From Cohnella thailandensis (GTDB lineage Bacteria; Bacillota; Bacilli; Paenibacillales; Paenibacillaceae), in contig NZ_JACJVQ010000013.1 of the NCBI RefSeq assembly GCF_014212135.1, forward strand, positions 186,001 through 250,000: 64,000 nt of DNA, given 5' to 3'. The position numbers and the translations under genes are program-made. The notes below the pieces were generated by a model. It was not told the origin of the DNA, ran no database searches, and worked only from the letters and a program-made list of their open reading frames with translations. Positions 34,225 through 43,181 of the stretch are shown piece by piece; position 1 is the stretch's first letter; each line of letters opens with the position of its first letter.

Positions 34225-35049
34225 TTACAGCTTCGGCAGCAGAGCCAGCACGAGAGACACGAATTGGGACTTGACCCTCTCCGTCGTCTCCATCACTTCC
34301 TCATGCGACAGCGGTTGATCGAGGATGCCCGCGGCCATGTTCGTGATGCAGGAGATGCCGATGACTTCGATTCCCGCGTGACGGGCCACGATCACTTCCG
34401 GAACGGTGGACATCCCTACCGCGTCGGCACCGATGACCCGCAGGTAGCGGATCTCCGCCGGCGTCTCGTAGTTAGGGCCGAGCAATCCGGCGTATACGCC
34501 CTCCTTGACCGGTACGCCGAGCTCCGCCGCCGTCTCCTTCGCCACCTGGCGCAGACGCTTGGAGTAAGCGTCCGACATGTCCGGGAAGCGAACGCCTAGC
34601 GCATTGTCGTTCGAACCGACAAGCGGATTGCGGCCCGTCAGGTTAAGGTGGTCCGAGATGATCATCAGATTGCCGGACGCGAAGTCCAGGTTCACGCCTC
34701 CCGCGGCGTTCGTCACGAGCAGCGTCTTCACGCCGAGCCGCTTCATGACGCGGACCGGCAGCGCCGTCCGTTCCGGCTCGTAGCCTTCGTACATATGGAA
34801 GCGTCCGCGCATCAACGCGACGGTTCGCCCTTGCAGCCGGCCGATGACGAGCTCCCCAGCATGGCCTTCGACCGTAGATACCGGAAAGTGAGGAATGTCC
34901 CCGTACGGAATGGTAACCGCGTCTTCCACTTCGTCCCCGATCACCCCGAGCCCGGAGCCTAGAATAAGACCTACCTCCGGGACGTGCGACGTAAGCGATT
35001 GAATATAGGAAGCCGCCTCTTCGATCGTTTGCTTCGTCTGTTGCGCCAT
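34225..35049 (-). CDS. punA: Purine-nucleoside phosphorylase, trimeric type
   Basis: Cleaves (deoxy)guanosine and (deoxy)inosine with phosphate. 274 residues, the usual length of the trimeric PNP-I family. Visible motifs are [13 protein letters not shown] near 31-43, [21 protein letters not shown] (phosphate and active site region) and TNAAGGVN near 114-121. 19 nt downstream of deoB, with AGAGGGAG in front of its ATG. Confidence 0.94.
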   Translation of the reverse strand: MAQQTKQTIEEAASYIQSLTSHVPEVGLILGSGLGVIGDEVEDAVTIPYGDIPHFPVSTVEGHAGELVIGRLQGRTVALMRGRFHMYEGYEPERTALPVRVMKRLGVKTLLVTNAAGGVNLDFASGNLMIISDHLNLTGRNPLVGSNDNALGVRFPDMSDAYSKRLRQVAKETAAELGVPVKEGVYAGLLGPNYETPAEIRYLRVIGADAVGMSTVPEVIVARHAGIEVIGISCITNMAAGILDQPLSHEEVMETTERVKSQFVSLVLALLPKL

Positions 35050-35067
35050 GATTATCTCTCCCTCTCT

Positions 35068-36240
35068 TTATTTAAGCTCGGACAAGAAGCTGCGTCCTTG
35101 GCCGGTCGCCTTGACTTGGAAATTGTCCGAGATCGTCGCGGCGAGATCGGAATACGTCTCCCGGACGCCGAGCTCTCCCCCGGATAAAGAAGGCGAGAAG
35201 ACCAGAATCGGAACGTATTCCCGCGTATGGTCGGTACCGCGATGAACCGGGTCGTTGCCGTGATCGGCCGTTATGACGAGCAGATCGTCCGGCCCCAGCT
35301 TCGCAAGGAGCGACGGCACGGCCCGATCGAATTCCTCCAGAGCCTTGGCGTAGCCCGCCGGATCTCTCCGGTGGCCGTATAGGGAATCGAAATCCACCAG
35401 ATTGGTAAAAAGCAGCCCTTCGAAGTCTTTGCCCAGCTCCCCGAGAGTTACTTCGATCCCGTGGGCGTTGCTCTTCGTCGGAAGCGCGCGGGTGACGCCT
35501 TCGCCGTCGAAAATATCGTTGATCTTGCCGACCGCGACGACCTCGAGACCGGCATCCTTAAGCGAGTTCAGCACGGTCGGCTGCGGCGGCTTCAACGCGT
35601 AATCGTGGCGGTTCGGGGTGCGCCGGAACGCTCCCGGCTTGCCGACGTAAGGTCTGGCAATGACCCGGCCGACCGAGTATTCGTCCGCCAGCGTCAACCG
35701 GCGCGCGATGCGGCAAGCGTCGTACAGCTCCTCGAGCGGAATGATGTCTTCATGCGCGGCCAGCTGGAACACGCTGTCCGCCGAAGTGTACACGATCCAG
35801 GCGCCGCTTTTCATTTGCCGTTCGCCGAGCTCGTCCAGAATCTCCGTGCCGGATGCCGGCTTGTTGCCGATCACGGGACGTCCCGTCTCCCTCTCGAATT
35901 GTTCGATCAGCGCGCTCGGGAAGCCGTCCGGGAACGTGCGGAACGGCGTTTCGATCTTGAGACCCATGAGCTCCCAATGGCCGGTCATCGTGTCCTTGCC
36001 CGCGGATACCTCCGCCATCTTGCCGTAATGGGCGGACGGAGAAGCTTCCGGCGCCCACTTGCCGAGTGGAGCGATGTTGGCTAACCCCAGCTTGCGAAGA
36101 TTAGGCAATTCCATGCTAGGCACCGATTCCAGAATATGTCCCAAGGTATGCGCCCCGAGATCCTGGTAGCGGTCCGCGTCCGGCAGCTCTCCGATGCCGA
36201 CGCTGTCTAATACGATCACGGTAATGCGACGAAATTTCAT
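35068..36240 (-). CDS. deoB: Phosphopentomutase
   Basis: Interconverts (deoxy)ribose 1-phosphate and 5-phosphate, linking nucleoside salvage with central metabolism. 390 residues, alkaline-phosphatase superfamily. Metal-binding and nucleophile region [15 protein letters not shown] at about 8-22 and the later [19 protein letters not shown] (Mn ligands). Named drm in B. subtilis; its position between xerD and punA is conserved. Confidence 0.96.
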   Translation of the reverse strand: MKFRRITVIVLDSVGIGELPDADRYQDLGAHTLGHILESVPSMELPNLRKLGLANIAPLGKWAPEASPSAHYGKMAEVSAGKDTMTGHWELMGLKIETPFRTFPDGFPSALIEQFERETGRPVIGNKPASGTEILDELGERQMKSGAWIVYTSADSVFQLAAHEDIIPLEELYDACRIARRLTLADEYSVGRVIARPYVGKPGAFRRTPNRHDYALKPPQPTVLNSLKDAGLEVVAVGKINDIFDGEGVTRALPTKSNAHGIEVTLGELGKDFEGLLFTNLVDFDSLYGHRRDPAGYAKALEEFDRAVPSLLAKLGPDDLLVITADHGNDPVHRGTDHTREYVPILVFSPSLSGGELGVRETYSDLAATISDNFQVKATGQGRSFLSELK

Positions 36241-36245
36241 CGAGG

Positions 36246-37157
36246 TTAGTCCTCCATTCTGATCTTGCGGGCTCTGGGATGAGCGTGCTCGTAAACTTCC
36301 TTCAGCCGGGCCTTGACCGGCGGCTGGTAAATCTGGGTCGTGGCCGGATCCTTATGCCCCATCATCTCCTGGACCGAACGCAAATCGGCTCCTCTCTCGA
36401 GCAGATGGGAAGCGAAGGAATGGCGAAGCGTATGGGGAGTAATATCGTCTTGAAGACCGGCGGCGGCGGCATGCTTCTTGATCAGCTTCCAACAGCCTTG
36501 CCTCGTCATCCGGCTGCCCAGATGATTCAGGAACAGCGCAGGCTCCGCCTTCTCTCCCCGAAGCAGGCTCGGCCTGGATTCTCGCATATATTTTACCATC
36601 CAATCCAAGCAGAAGGAACCGATCGGAACCATTCTCTCGTTGCCGCCGGGACCCACGCAGCGCAGCAACCCCAGCTCCGCATGGATATGGTCCGTGTCCA
36701 GCGCGAGCAGCTCGGATACCCGAAGGCCCGACGCATAAAGCAGCTCCAGCATCGCTTTATCCCGAAGTCCGGCCGGAGAATCCCCGCCCGGCGCGTCCAG
36801 CAGCCTTTCGACCTCCTGCTCGGACAGGACCGAATATGGCTTCCTCTCCAAACGCGGCGACTTCAGCGTCAAAGCCGGATTGTCCGTTAGAATCCGATTC
36901 TGGTGAAGATAGTGACAAAAGGAGCGGATCGATACCAGTCTTCTGGACAATGTCGAACTGGAACGCGACATTCCCCGGAGCTTCAGCAGATAGGCGGAAA
37001 GATGGCGGGAATGAATGTCCCGGGGCTCCGCAATGCCGAGCTCCTCCAAGAATTGCAGAAAGTCGGCCAAATCTCCGCGATAGCTGTCCAGCGAATTGCG
37101 CGCCAAGCCCCTATCGTGCTCGAGATAGCTCAGAAAAGCGTCCAAATGAGTCTTCAT
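36246..37157 (-). CDS. xerD: Tyrosine recombinase XerD (RipX)
   Basis: Resolves chromosome dimers at dif with XerC/CodV. 303 residues from the ATG at 37157; a TTG at 37169 sits directly on the Shine-Dalgarno AAGGAG. SAM-like N-terminal domain, then the catalytic domain with [13 protein letters not shown] (Arg), [15 protein letters not shown] (His-x-x-Arg), GH in [13 protein letters not shown] and the nucleophile Tyr. Between deoB and yqzK, as in B. subtilis. Confidence 0.94.
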   Translation of the reverse strand: MKTHLDAFLSYLEHDRGLARNSLDSYRGDLADFLQFLEELGIAEPRDIHSRHLSAYLLKLRGMSRSSSTLSRRLVSIRSFCHYLHQNRILTDNPALTLKSPRLERKPYSVLSEQEVERLLDAPGGDSPAGLRDKAMLELLYASGLRVSELLALDTDHIHAELGLLRCVGPGGNERMVPIGSFCLDWMVKYMRESRPSLLRGEKAEPALFLNHLGSRMTRQGCWKLIKKHAAAAGLQDDITPHTLRHSFASHLLERGADLRSVQEMMGHKDPATTQIYQPPVKARLKEVYEHAHPRARKIRMED

Positions 37158-37230
37158 CTTGATCTTCAAGCTCCTTTATGCATTCCCTCTCCAGCTGTCG
37201 GATAATGTCTTTCTTTAATGATTTCCCCAT
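37111..37230 (-). CDS. Possible small protein overlapping the xerD start
   Basis: A 39-codon frame, rich in Lys, Asp, Glu and Arg ([23 protein letters not shown]). AGGAG lies 11 nt upstream, and the reading frame overlaps the first 47 nt of xerD. It could be a leader for coupled translation. No family is recognised, and the charged composition could be chance. Confidence 0.3.
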   Translation of the reverse strand: MGKSLKKDIIRQLERECIKELEDQDEDSFGRFSELSRAR

Positions 37231-37254
37231 CCCGCGGCCAACTCCTGCTTCTCC

Positions 37255-37494
37255 CTACTCCCCCAGCCACAAGAACAGCTTAAGCCTGTCCTTGGCGCTC
37301 TCCGCGCTGATTTCGGGAACGGGATCGCCCGCTTGGAAGACCTTGGCGGAGCCGCCTTCCGGAACCTTGTACGGATCGATGGGCATCATCCATCCTTGCA
37401 GCCACCCGAACACATGGTGAACCATGACCGTGAGCACCAGGAACAGCAGGGTGAACTGCAGCCTCTCCAACCATTTTCCCGTCCATTCCCTCAT
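37255..37494 (-). CDS. yqzK: DUF4227 family membrane protein (YqzK-like)
   Basis: 79-residue protein with one membrane helix (FTLLFLVLTVMVHHVFGW, about 14-31) and a short extracellular tail (PIDPYKVPEGGSAKVFQ) that matches YqzK/DUF4227. It lies between the fur side and xerD, where B. subtilis has yqzK. Function unknown. Confidence 0.85.
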   Translation of the reverse strand: MREWTGKWLERLQFTLLFLVLTVMVHHVFGWLQGWMMPIDPYKVPEGGSAKVFQAGDPVPEISAESAKDRLKLFLWLGE

Positions 37495-37654
37495 GCCGCA
37501 TCCGCCTCTCCGAACGATTTGGAAGCATTTTATTCGGACAAGAACCGTTTCATGCCCTCTCTTCTGGGCGAACCTTCCCGCTCATTCGTCCATACATTGG
37601 CTAAGGGATGGCCAAGACCGCCCAATCCGTCTTCTTCCGAGGAGAGTCGTGCGA

Positions 37655-38797
37655 ATGAAATCCGTTGAACATGTTCTATCCTTATCCGTTCGTTCCAAGC
37701 CCTCGAGGTCGACCGAACGCCGAATTGTCGCTTTCAAGAAAAGCGGCGATTATCGCAAATGCCTTCATAAGCTTTCGGCATCGGGCTTAAAACCCGTCAA
37801 AAGCTCCAACGCGCTTCGGATGATCTGCTGTCACGCGGACAAAAAGAGCCGCTGGAGCGGCTTGCGCCAAAATCCGCGAATCGCCTTCGTCGAGAAAGAC
37901 GGGAAGGTATCCGCCCACGCGATCTCCCTTGCTCCCCGGAAGAGCCGTGTTCTCAATAAGCGCCGGGCGTGCCAGGCCAAGGTTCCGTGGAACGTCTGCC
38001 GCGTCAAATCTCCGCCGTTATGGCCGAGATCGAAAGGGCAGGGCGTGCGGGTCGCGATCATCGACACCGGAATCGCCGCCCATCCCGATCTTCGGATCGC
38101 TGGCGGAACCAATACCATCGTCCCGGGCGGGTCGTTCGCCGACGACAACGGCCACGGCACCCACGTGGCCGGAATCGCCGCCGCGACGGGGCGCCGCCGG
38201 ATCTTCGGCAATGCTCCGCGAGCCGTCCTATATGCCGTCAAAGCGCTGGACCGCAACGGCGAAGGCTTTATCTCGGATATCGTTCAGGGGATCGATTGGT
38301 GCATCGCCAAAGGAGTCCGCGTCATCAACATGAGCTTCGGCATGCCGGATAACAGCCTTGCGCTGCATAACGCCGTCCGCAGGGCCCGGCGCAAAGGAAT
38401 CGTTATCGTCGCTTCCGCCGGCAATTCCGGCCGGGCTGCCGGACGGATCGACGTTCCCGCCCGATTCCCGGAGACGATCGCCGTCGCGGCCACGACCCGA
38501 AGCAACCGCGTCGCTTCTTTCTCCAGCCGGGGCAGGGGCATCGACGCCGCCGCGCCGGGGGTCAACATTTTATCGACGGGGCTTAACGGCACCTACGTCC
38601 GAATGTCGGGCACTTCCATGTCCGCTCCCCACGTCGCCGGAGGTGCTGCGCTTCTGAGAGGCGTTGCTCCCAAGCTGTCGGCAACAGCCATAGGCAAACG
38701 AATCCGCAGATCCGCTCTTCCGATTCCGGGGGGAGCGAATGCCGTCGGTTCCGGATTGCTTCAAGTCGCTCCCGCCGCCGGCCGACGTCGGCGTTGA
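37655..38797 (+). CDS. Subtilisin-like serine protease (peptidase S8)
   Basis: 380-residue subtilase. Catalytic triad D137 (IIDTGI), H167 (NGHGTHVAGI) and S321 (SGTSMSAPHVAGG), with oxyanion Asn in SAGNSG at about 257. Residues about 22-90 look like an I9-type propeptide (RRIVAFKKSGDYRKCLHKL). No classical signal peptide is seen: the N-terminus is basic without a long hydrophobic run. The ATG at 37655 has GAGGAGA 9 nt upstream; a longer frame to 37424 runs antisense over yqzK and is rejected. It may act inside the cell or leave by another route; no clear homologous neighbour exists in B. subtilis here. Confidence 0.88.
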   Translation: MKSVEHVLSLSVRSKPSRSTERRIVAFKKSGDYRKCLHKLSASGLKPVKSSNALRMICCHADKKSRWSGLRQNPRIAFVEKDGKVSAHAISLAPRKSRVLNKRRACQAKVPWNVCRVKSPPLWPRSKGQGVRVAIIDTGIAAHPDLRIAGGTNTIVPGGSFADDNGHGTHVAGIAAATGRRRIFGNAPRAVLYAVKALDRNGEGFISDIVQGIDWCIAKGVRVINMSFGMPDNSLALHNAVRRARRKGIVIVASAGNSGRAAGRIDVPARFPETIAVAATTRSNRVASFSSRGRGIDAAAPGVNILSTGLNGTYVRMSGTSMSAPHVAGGAALLRGVAPKLSATAIGKRIRRSALPIPGGANAVGSGLLQVAPAAGRRRR

Positions 38798-38808
38798 CCT
38801 CATAGAGA

Positions 38809-38847
38809 AAGCCGTCCGGCTTCCGTTATCGCGGAAACGGGCGGCTT
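38809..38847. terminator. Bidirectional terminator between the subtilase and ohrR
   Basis: Stem AAGCCGtCCG/CGGgCGGCTT with inner TTCCG/CGGAA. The plus side continues CTTGGCTCTT and the minus side TCTCTATG. It serves the convergent genes. Confidence 0.65.
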
Positions 38848-38855
38848 CTTGGCTC

Positions 38856-39311
38856 TTACGCTAGCGGCTGCGAATCGCCGCCCCGATGAATCCTCGCCAG
38901 CATATCCGTCATCTGGCTGCGGATGGCCTCCAGCTGCTCGGCGCTCATCCCCGATTGCAGGTAGAGCCGCTCCGGAATCGTACAGGCCTTCGCCTTCAGC
39001 GCCCTTCCCTGCTCCGTCAGAACGATGCGAACGCTTCTCTCGTCGACGGGATCGCGCGTGCGCGTTAGATAGCCCGCCGCTTCCAGCTTCTTCAAGAGCG
39101 GCGTCAACGTTCCGGAATCCAGGTAGAGACGTTCTCCCAGCTCCTTGACGGTGACGGCGTCGCGCTCCCAAAGCGCCAGCAGGGTAATGTATTGGGTATA
39201 GGTCAGGTTCAGATCCTTCAGCAGCGGATGATAGAGCTTCGTTATCTCGCGGGCGCAAGCATATACGGCAAAACAGAACTGATTCTCCAGCTTCATCAAG
39301 TCGTCGCTCAC
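38856..39311 (-). CDS. ohrR: Organic hydroperoxide-sensing MarR regulator, OhrR-like
   Basis: 151-residue MarR protein. The sensing cysteine is C13 in LENQFCFAVYA, the position of the reactive Cys15 of B. subtilis OhrR; a second Cys is at 19. The winged helix spans about 50-105 (TVKELGERLYLDSGTLTPLLKKLE). GTG start behind AAGGGGAG. Divergent from gpx with an OhrR-like operator between them, so peroxide oxidation should release repression of gpx. Confidence 0.88.
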   Translation of the reverse strand: MSDDLMKLENQFCFAVYACAREITKLYHPLLKDLNLTYTQYITLLALWERDAVTVKELGERLYLDSGTLTPLLKKLEAAGYLTRTRDPVDERSVRIVLTEQGRALKAKACTIPERLYLQSGMSAEQLEAIRSQMTDMLARIHRGGDSQPLA

Positions 39312-39323
39312 GGTACACTCCCC

Positions 39324-39351
39324 TTGACTTTCAAATTGTATTTTATAAAAT
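39324..39351 (+). promoter_or_regulatory. Sigma-A promoter of gpx
   Basis: TTGACT (39324-39329) and TAAAAT (39346-39351) are 16 nt apart. The gpx ATG is 39 nt further. The -10 lies in the putative OhrR operator. Confidence 0.72.
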
Positions 39352-39360
39352 TAAATTGTA
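39333..39360. promoter_or_regulatory. Putative OhrR operator
   Basis: Two AAATTGTA half sites at 39333-39340 and 39353-39360, 20 bp apart, flank the perfect palindrome TTTTATAAAA (39341-39350). The TACAATT/AATTGTA half sites agree with the known B. subtilis OhrR operator. Its overlap with the gpx promoter supports repression. Confidence 0.7.
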
Positions 39361-39389
39361 TCACTTAATTGCCAAGGAGGGAAATCCGG

Positions 39390-39866
39390 ATGACGGTTTA
39401 CGATTATCGAGTGAACACGATCCAAGGCAAGGAAGAAAGCTTATCCAAGTACAAAGGCCAAGTTCTGCTTATCGTCAATACCGCGACCAAATGCGGCTTC
39501 GCCCCGCAGTTTCACGGATTGCAGAAGCTTCACGAGAAATACTCGGGCCGCGGTCTGGCCATCATCGGATTCCCCAGCAATCAGTTCATGAACCAAGAGC
39601 CGGGCGAGAACACGGAGATCGCGAGCGCCTGCGAGCTAAACTTCGGCGTGACCTTCCCGTTGTACGCCAAGATCGACGTCAAGGGCCAAACCGCTCATCC
39701 CCTTTACCAATACTTAACGAAGGAATCCCCCGGGGTGCTGGGCTCCAAGAGCATCAAGTGGAATTTCACGAAGTTTCTGGTCGACCGGAACGGCCGCATC
39801 GTCAAACGCTTCGCGCCCACGGCAACGCCCGAGAAGATCGAGAGCCATATTCAATCCCTTCTCTAA
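39390..39866 (+). CDS. gpx: Glutathione peroxidase-like thiol peroxidase
   Basis: 158-residue peroxidase of the GPx family with the peroxidatic C35 in NTATKCGF (Cys instead of Sec), Gln in GFPSNQF, and the WNF motif in IKWNFTKFLVDR. In bacilli (BsaA) such enzymes probably use thioredoxin as reductant. The ATG at 39390 has AAGGAGG 9 nt upstream. Under the divergent ohrR gene. Confidence 0.94.
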   Translation: MTVYDYRVNTIQGKEESLSKYKGQVLLIVNTATKCGFAPQFHGLQKLHEKYSGRGLAIIGFPSNQFMNQEPGENTEIASACELNFGVTFPLYAKIDVKGQTAHPLYQYLTKESPGVLGSKSIKWNFTKFLVDRNGRIVKRFAPTATPEKIESHIQSLL

Positions 39867-39891
39867 CAGGCAAACGGTCCTTCATCGCAAA

Positions 39892-39931
39892 AAGGATGCC
39901 ATCCGAGCCTTCCGGCTTCTCTGGCATCCTT
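39892..39931. terminator. Bidirectional terminator between gpx and fur
   Basis: Perfect stem AAGGATGCCA/TGGCATCCTT with inner GAGCC/GGCTT. Plus side continues TATTTCTCTT; minus side TTTTGCG. Confidence 0.85.
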
Positions 39932-39943
39932 ATTTCTCTTGTT

Positions 39944-40435
39944 CTATACGTTGGTCGGAGCGGCGCTGCCCGAATCGTTCTTGCTCTGTTCTTCCTCTTT
40001 GGCGCGGCACTTGGAGCATATGCCCGTAAAATCCAAACGGTGGTCGAGCACCGTGAAGTTGTATTCGGCCTCAAGCTTCTCCTCCAGCGGAGTAAGCCAA
40101 TCTTCCATAATCTCCGTCATGGACCCGCATTGCACGCAGATAAGATGATGGTGATGGTGCTTGTTGCTCTCGGTTCGAAGGTCGTACCGGGCCACTCCGT
40201 CCCCGAAGTTCATCTTCTCGACAATGTGCATCTCGCTCAGCAGCTCAAGGGTACGGTATACCGTGGCCAGCCCGATCTCCGGAGCGATATCCTTCACCAG
40301 CATGAAGACGTCTTCCGCGCTGAGATGATCTTCCTCGTTCTCCAAAAGCACGCGCACCGTCGCTTCGCGCTGCGGGGTCAACTTGTAGCCCTGGGATTGC
40401 AATTGCTGCTTTACTTTCTCGATTCGGGCTTCCAT
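39944..40435 (-). CDS. fur: Ferric uptake regulator, Fur family
   Basis: Metal-sensing repressor, 163 residues from the ATG at 40435 (GGGGGAG in front). Winged helix with GLATVYRTLELL, the HHHHHLICVQCG metal site and a second CxxC (GICSKC) for structural zinc. Position beside spoIIM and near xerD argues for Fur rather than PerR or Zur. The C-terminal tail is low-complexity. Confidence 0.92.
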   Translation of the reverse strand: MEARIEKVKQQLQSQGYKLTPQREATVRVLLENEEDHLSAEDVFMLVKDIAPEIGLATVYRTLELLSEMHIVEKMNFGDGVARYDLRTESNKHHHHHLICVQCGSMTEIMEDWLTPLEEKLEAEYNFTVLDHRLDFTGICSKCRAKEEEQSKNDSGSAAPTNV

Positions 40436-40542
40436 GATTCTCCCCCTTAACCCGTTCAACACACTTGCTTCCATTATAGGGGGAGGCACTTTAGGAAGTC
40501 AAACCCTAGCAGCGAATTGAAGGTCGAAATTTGCCCTTTTCG

Positions 40543-41199
40543 CTATTTTTCGAGTTTCGGAAGCTGGGCGGCAAGCCCGGGATCGGGGGCGATTCTCTCA
40601 ATGACCAACGGAGATACATAGGCTTCGTACAAAGAGGCGGCGCACAGGACGACCAGCATCGCGCCCGCAACTGCGGTATGGGCGACAAAGGGAGGCAGCA
40701 TGTTCCCCTTCCGCCGGAACAGCCGTTCCCGAACGACGAAATAAGCGAAGCGGGACGCCGATACGCTGGCGATAATAAGCGCGGGGATCACGAGGAGATT
40801 CTGGGGGGCGACCGCGGCCAGCGACAGCCCGACGCCATGCCAGCTCATCTCCCGCACGATCAAGCCGACCGAGAAGCCGAGCAGCACCCCTTTGAGAAAA
40901 TCGAGAGCCATGACGAACGGCAGACCGATGACGGACAAGCCTAGCATCCAGATGAGGAACAGCCACTTGGCATACAGGAAGAATCGGTCCCGGAACGCGG
41001 CGCCCGCATCGAGCGCTTCGGCGTTGCCGAACGTCTGCCAATACACGTCGAGCCTGTCCGCGAGATCCTGCTGCTGATCCAACGTCAAGGCGCCCACGAG
41101 CACGACTCCGAACACGGTGCCGGACAGCAGGAGCACTCCCATGAAAATGTACATATTGCGATTATCGCGAGCAGACAGGTTCCACAGCCGCAGGTTCAC
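40543..41199 (-). CDS. spoIIM: Stage II sporulation protein M
   Basis: 218-residue membrane protein with about five helices, part of the SpoIID-SpoIIM-SpoIIP machine that drives forespore engulfment by peptidoglycan remodelling. Typical is AVAPQNLLVIPALIIASVSA near 118-137. GTG start with GAGGAGG 9 nt before it. Its downstream neighbour is fur. Confidence 0.94.
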   Translation of the reverse strand: MNLRLWNLSARDNRNMYIFMGVLLLSGTVFGVVLVGALTLDQQQDLADRLDVYWQTFGNAEALDAGAAFRDRFFLYAKWLFLIWMLGLSVIGLPFVMALDFLKGVLLGFSVGLIVREMSWHGVGLSLAAVAPQNLLVIPALIIASVSASRFAYFVVRERLFRRKGNMLPPFVAHTAVAGAMLVVLCAASLYEAYVSPLVIERIAPDPGLAAQLPKLEK

Positions 41200-41282
41200 C
41201 GGACTTCGCCTCCTCGTCCATCAGCATCCTTTACCCGGTGCCTATGTGTATGATGGACGAGCCGCGATTATGCGTCGGCCGC

Positions 41283-42494
41283 TCACGGATTCCGGCGAAT
41301 GCGTCCGTAGGTTCCCCCGCTGCCGGGCACGAGCTCAAGCTTCTCTTCTCTCGCCTCCAGGATGAGGTTCGCCAGCTTTTCTCCCGCGACGGCGGCGATT
41401 CGCTCGAACGGCAAGCGATGAAGAATCTCCATCTCCGTCCCGACTTCCGTAAGCAGTCTATGCCTCATTCGCGGTCCCGCTCCCGGGAAAAAGGAAAGAG
41501 GGATCTGACGGATATACGGAGGACGCGACTCCATTCCTTCTCCCGGTTCCCGGTCCGCGAGCTCTTCGATCCTGCCCGCTACTCCCCTTACCAGCTTGCG
41601 GCTGCCGCAGCCCGGACAAACCGCCGTCTTGCCGCCATCCTCGCGAAACGGCTGCTTGCAGGAGGCGCAGTAGGCGGTATGGTACTTGCCAAGAAGCGGA
41701 TGAAGCCCCAGATTGGAGACGATCCGCCGCCCCTTCTCCCCCCGAAGCGCCATGATCCACTCTTCGAAGGTAAGCTCCCGCAAGAGCAGCTCGTTGCACT
41801 CCCGGCCGATCATTCCGGTCGAATGGGCGTCCGAGTTCGTGACGTACGGGTAGCGATCCAGCTCGGACAGGCGGGATGCCATCCGGGTATCGGCGCTTAG
41901 CCCGAGTTCGACGGCGGCGATGCCTTCCGGATCCAGGCGATCGGAGAGTCGATCCGCCGAACAGCCCAGCAAGCCGCGATGCGGCGTAAACGCGTGCGCG
42001 GGAATGACGATGCCGCCTCTGGCGATCGCTTCCGCCTGCAGCTCCCTTGCGGTCGCGCGGATTCTCTGGGAGCTCAGCCTCACGTTCTTCATCCTGGGCT
42101 CCATCCAGCCCGTCCATCCCTTTATCGCCTCGAGCGTCGGAAAATAGACGAGCAGATGGAACGGCCCGCCGCCTTCCTCCTTGACCTCGACCTCGCAGCC
42201 CGGCAGGATGACGGTATTGCGGAAGCGAATGCCTCCTCCGCGAACCTCTTCCATCTCCCCGGACTCCAGGCAATCCTCGATATCCCGCTGGACAGGCGGA
42301 GAGTGGCAATCGATCACGCCGACAAGGCCGACGCCTTTGCGCTCGGACGCCTCCTCCGCGATCGAACGGAACGTGAGGGCGTTGCTCGCGCTGATCTTCA
42401 CCGCTTCGTTGCCGCTCGTGCGGCCGATATGAACGTGGAGATCGGCGAAGATCCTCGCGCCTTCTTCCAAGCCGCTAAGCTCGCGGTCCTTCAT
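41283..42494 (-). CDS. Endonuclease Q family DNA repair protein
   Basis: 403-residue protein with an N-terminal PHP phosphoesterase domain (HxH at H20/H22 in DLHVHIG, DSHS-like SDAHSTG near 229-235), a zinc-finger-like segment (YCASC...VCPGCG, about 283-306) and a C-terminal helix-hairpin-helix region. This is the EndoQ layout (older TIGR00375 hypothetical). Archaeal EndoQ cuts 5' of deaminated bases such as hypoxanthine, uracil and xanthine. Its start abuts the nudF stop (42495) with no gap. Homology by pattern only. Confidence 0.85.
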   Translation of the reverse strand: MKDRELSGLEEGARIFADLHVHIGRTSGNEAVKISASNALTFRSIAEEASERKGVGLVGVIDCHSPPVQRDIEDCLESGEMEEVRGGGIRFRNTVILPGCEVEVKEEGGGPFHLLVYFPTLEAIKGWTGWMEPRMKNVRLSSQRIRATARELQAEAIARGGIVIPAHAFTPHRGLLGCSADRLSDRLDPEGIAAVELGLSADTRMASRLSELDRYPYVTNSDAHSTGMIGRECNELLLRELTFEEWIMALRGEKGRRIVSNLGLHPLLGKYHTAYCASCKQPFREDGGKTAVCPGCGSRKLVRGVAGRIEELADREPGEGMESRPPYIRQIPLSFFPGAGPRMRHRLLTEVGTEMEILHRLPFERIAAVAGEKLANLILEAREEKLELVPGSGGTYGRIRRNP

Positions 42495-43061
42495 TTATTC
42501 GTTCCCCGCGAGCTGTCCAAGCCGCCAGTAGGCGACGGCCAGCAGCGTCTTGGCATCGTAAATCCGTCCTTCGCGGATGTAGGCATCCGCCTGCTCCAGC
42601 GTGATCGCTTCGCAGGTAAGGAACTCCTCTTCGTCCAAGTTGACTTCTCCCGCTTCGAGATCGTCCGCATAGTAGAGGTGAATGACTTCCTCCGCGAACC
42701 CGGGCGACGTGGAGAACGTCTGCAGATGCCGGATCGTCTTCGCGCGGTAGCCCGTCTCCTCCTCCAGCTCCCTAAGCGCCGCTTCCCGAGGGTCCTCTCC
42801 CGGCTCCAGCTTGCCCGCCGGAATCTCGACCTGCGCCCGCTCCAGCGCCTTGCGGAATTGCTCGACGACGAGCAGCTTGCCGTCCAGCAGCGCGATGACG
42901 GCGACGGCGCCCGGATGGCGCACCAGCTCGCGGGTGGAGGTCTCGCCGTTAGGCAGCCGCACGGTATCCACTTGAACCTTGATTATTCTTCCGTCGTAGA
43001 TCGGCTTCGACTCTATCGTTTGCTCGTAGAAAGCATGCTTCTTTATATCCGGTTGGCTCAT
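42495..43061 (-). CDS. nudF: ADP-ribose pyrophosphatase, Nudix
   Basis: Hydrolyses ADP-ribose to AMP and ribose 5-phosphate. 188 residues with the complete Nudix box (residues 83-105, GKLEPGED...REAALRELEEETG). Directly precedes the EndoQ gene, with no spacer. Matches the nudF gene found near spoIIM/fur in B. subtilis. Confidence 0.94.
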   Translation of the reverse strand: MSQPDIKKHAFYEQTIESKPIYDGRIIKVQVDTVRLPNGETSTRELVRHPGAVAVIALLDGKLLVVEQFRKALERAQVEIPAGKLEPGEDPREAALRELEEETGYRAKTIRHLQTFSTSPGFAEEVIHLYYADDLEAGEVNLDEEEFLTCEAITLEQADAYIREGRIYDAKTLLAVAYWRLGQLAGNE

Positions 43062-43181
43062 GATTAGGTCCTCCAGTCATGTTTTCGCCCAAGGGGTCAT
43101 AGGTTCAAGATATAGGCTTGTCCGCGAGAATGCAAGCGGCAACGCCTTTAGAGACCGCGATCTTCGAAGGGGGAAAAGGCC

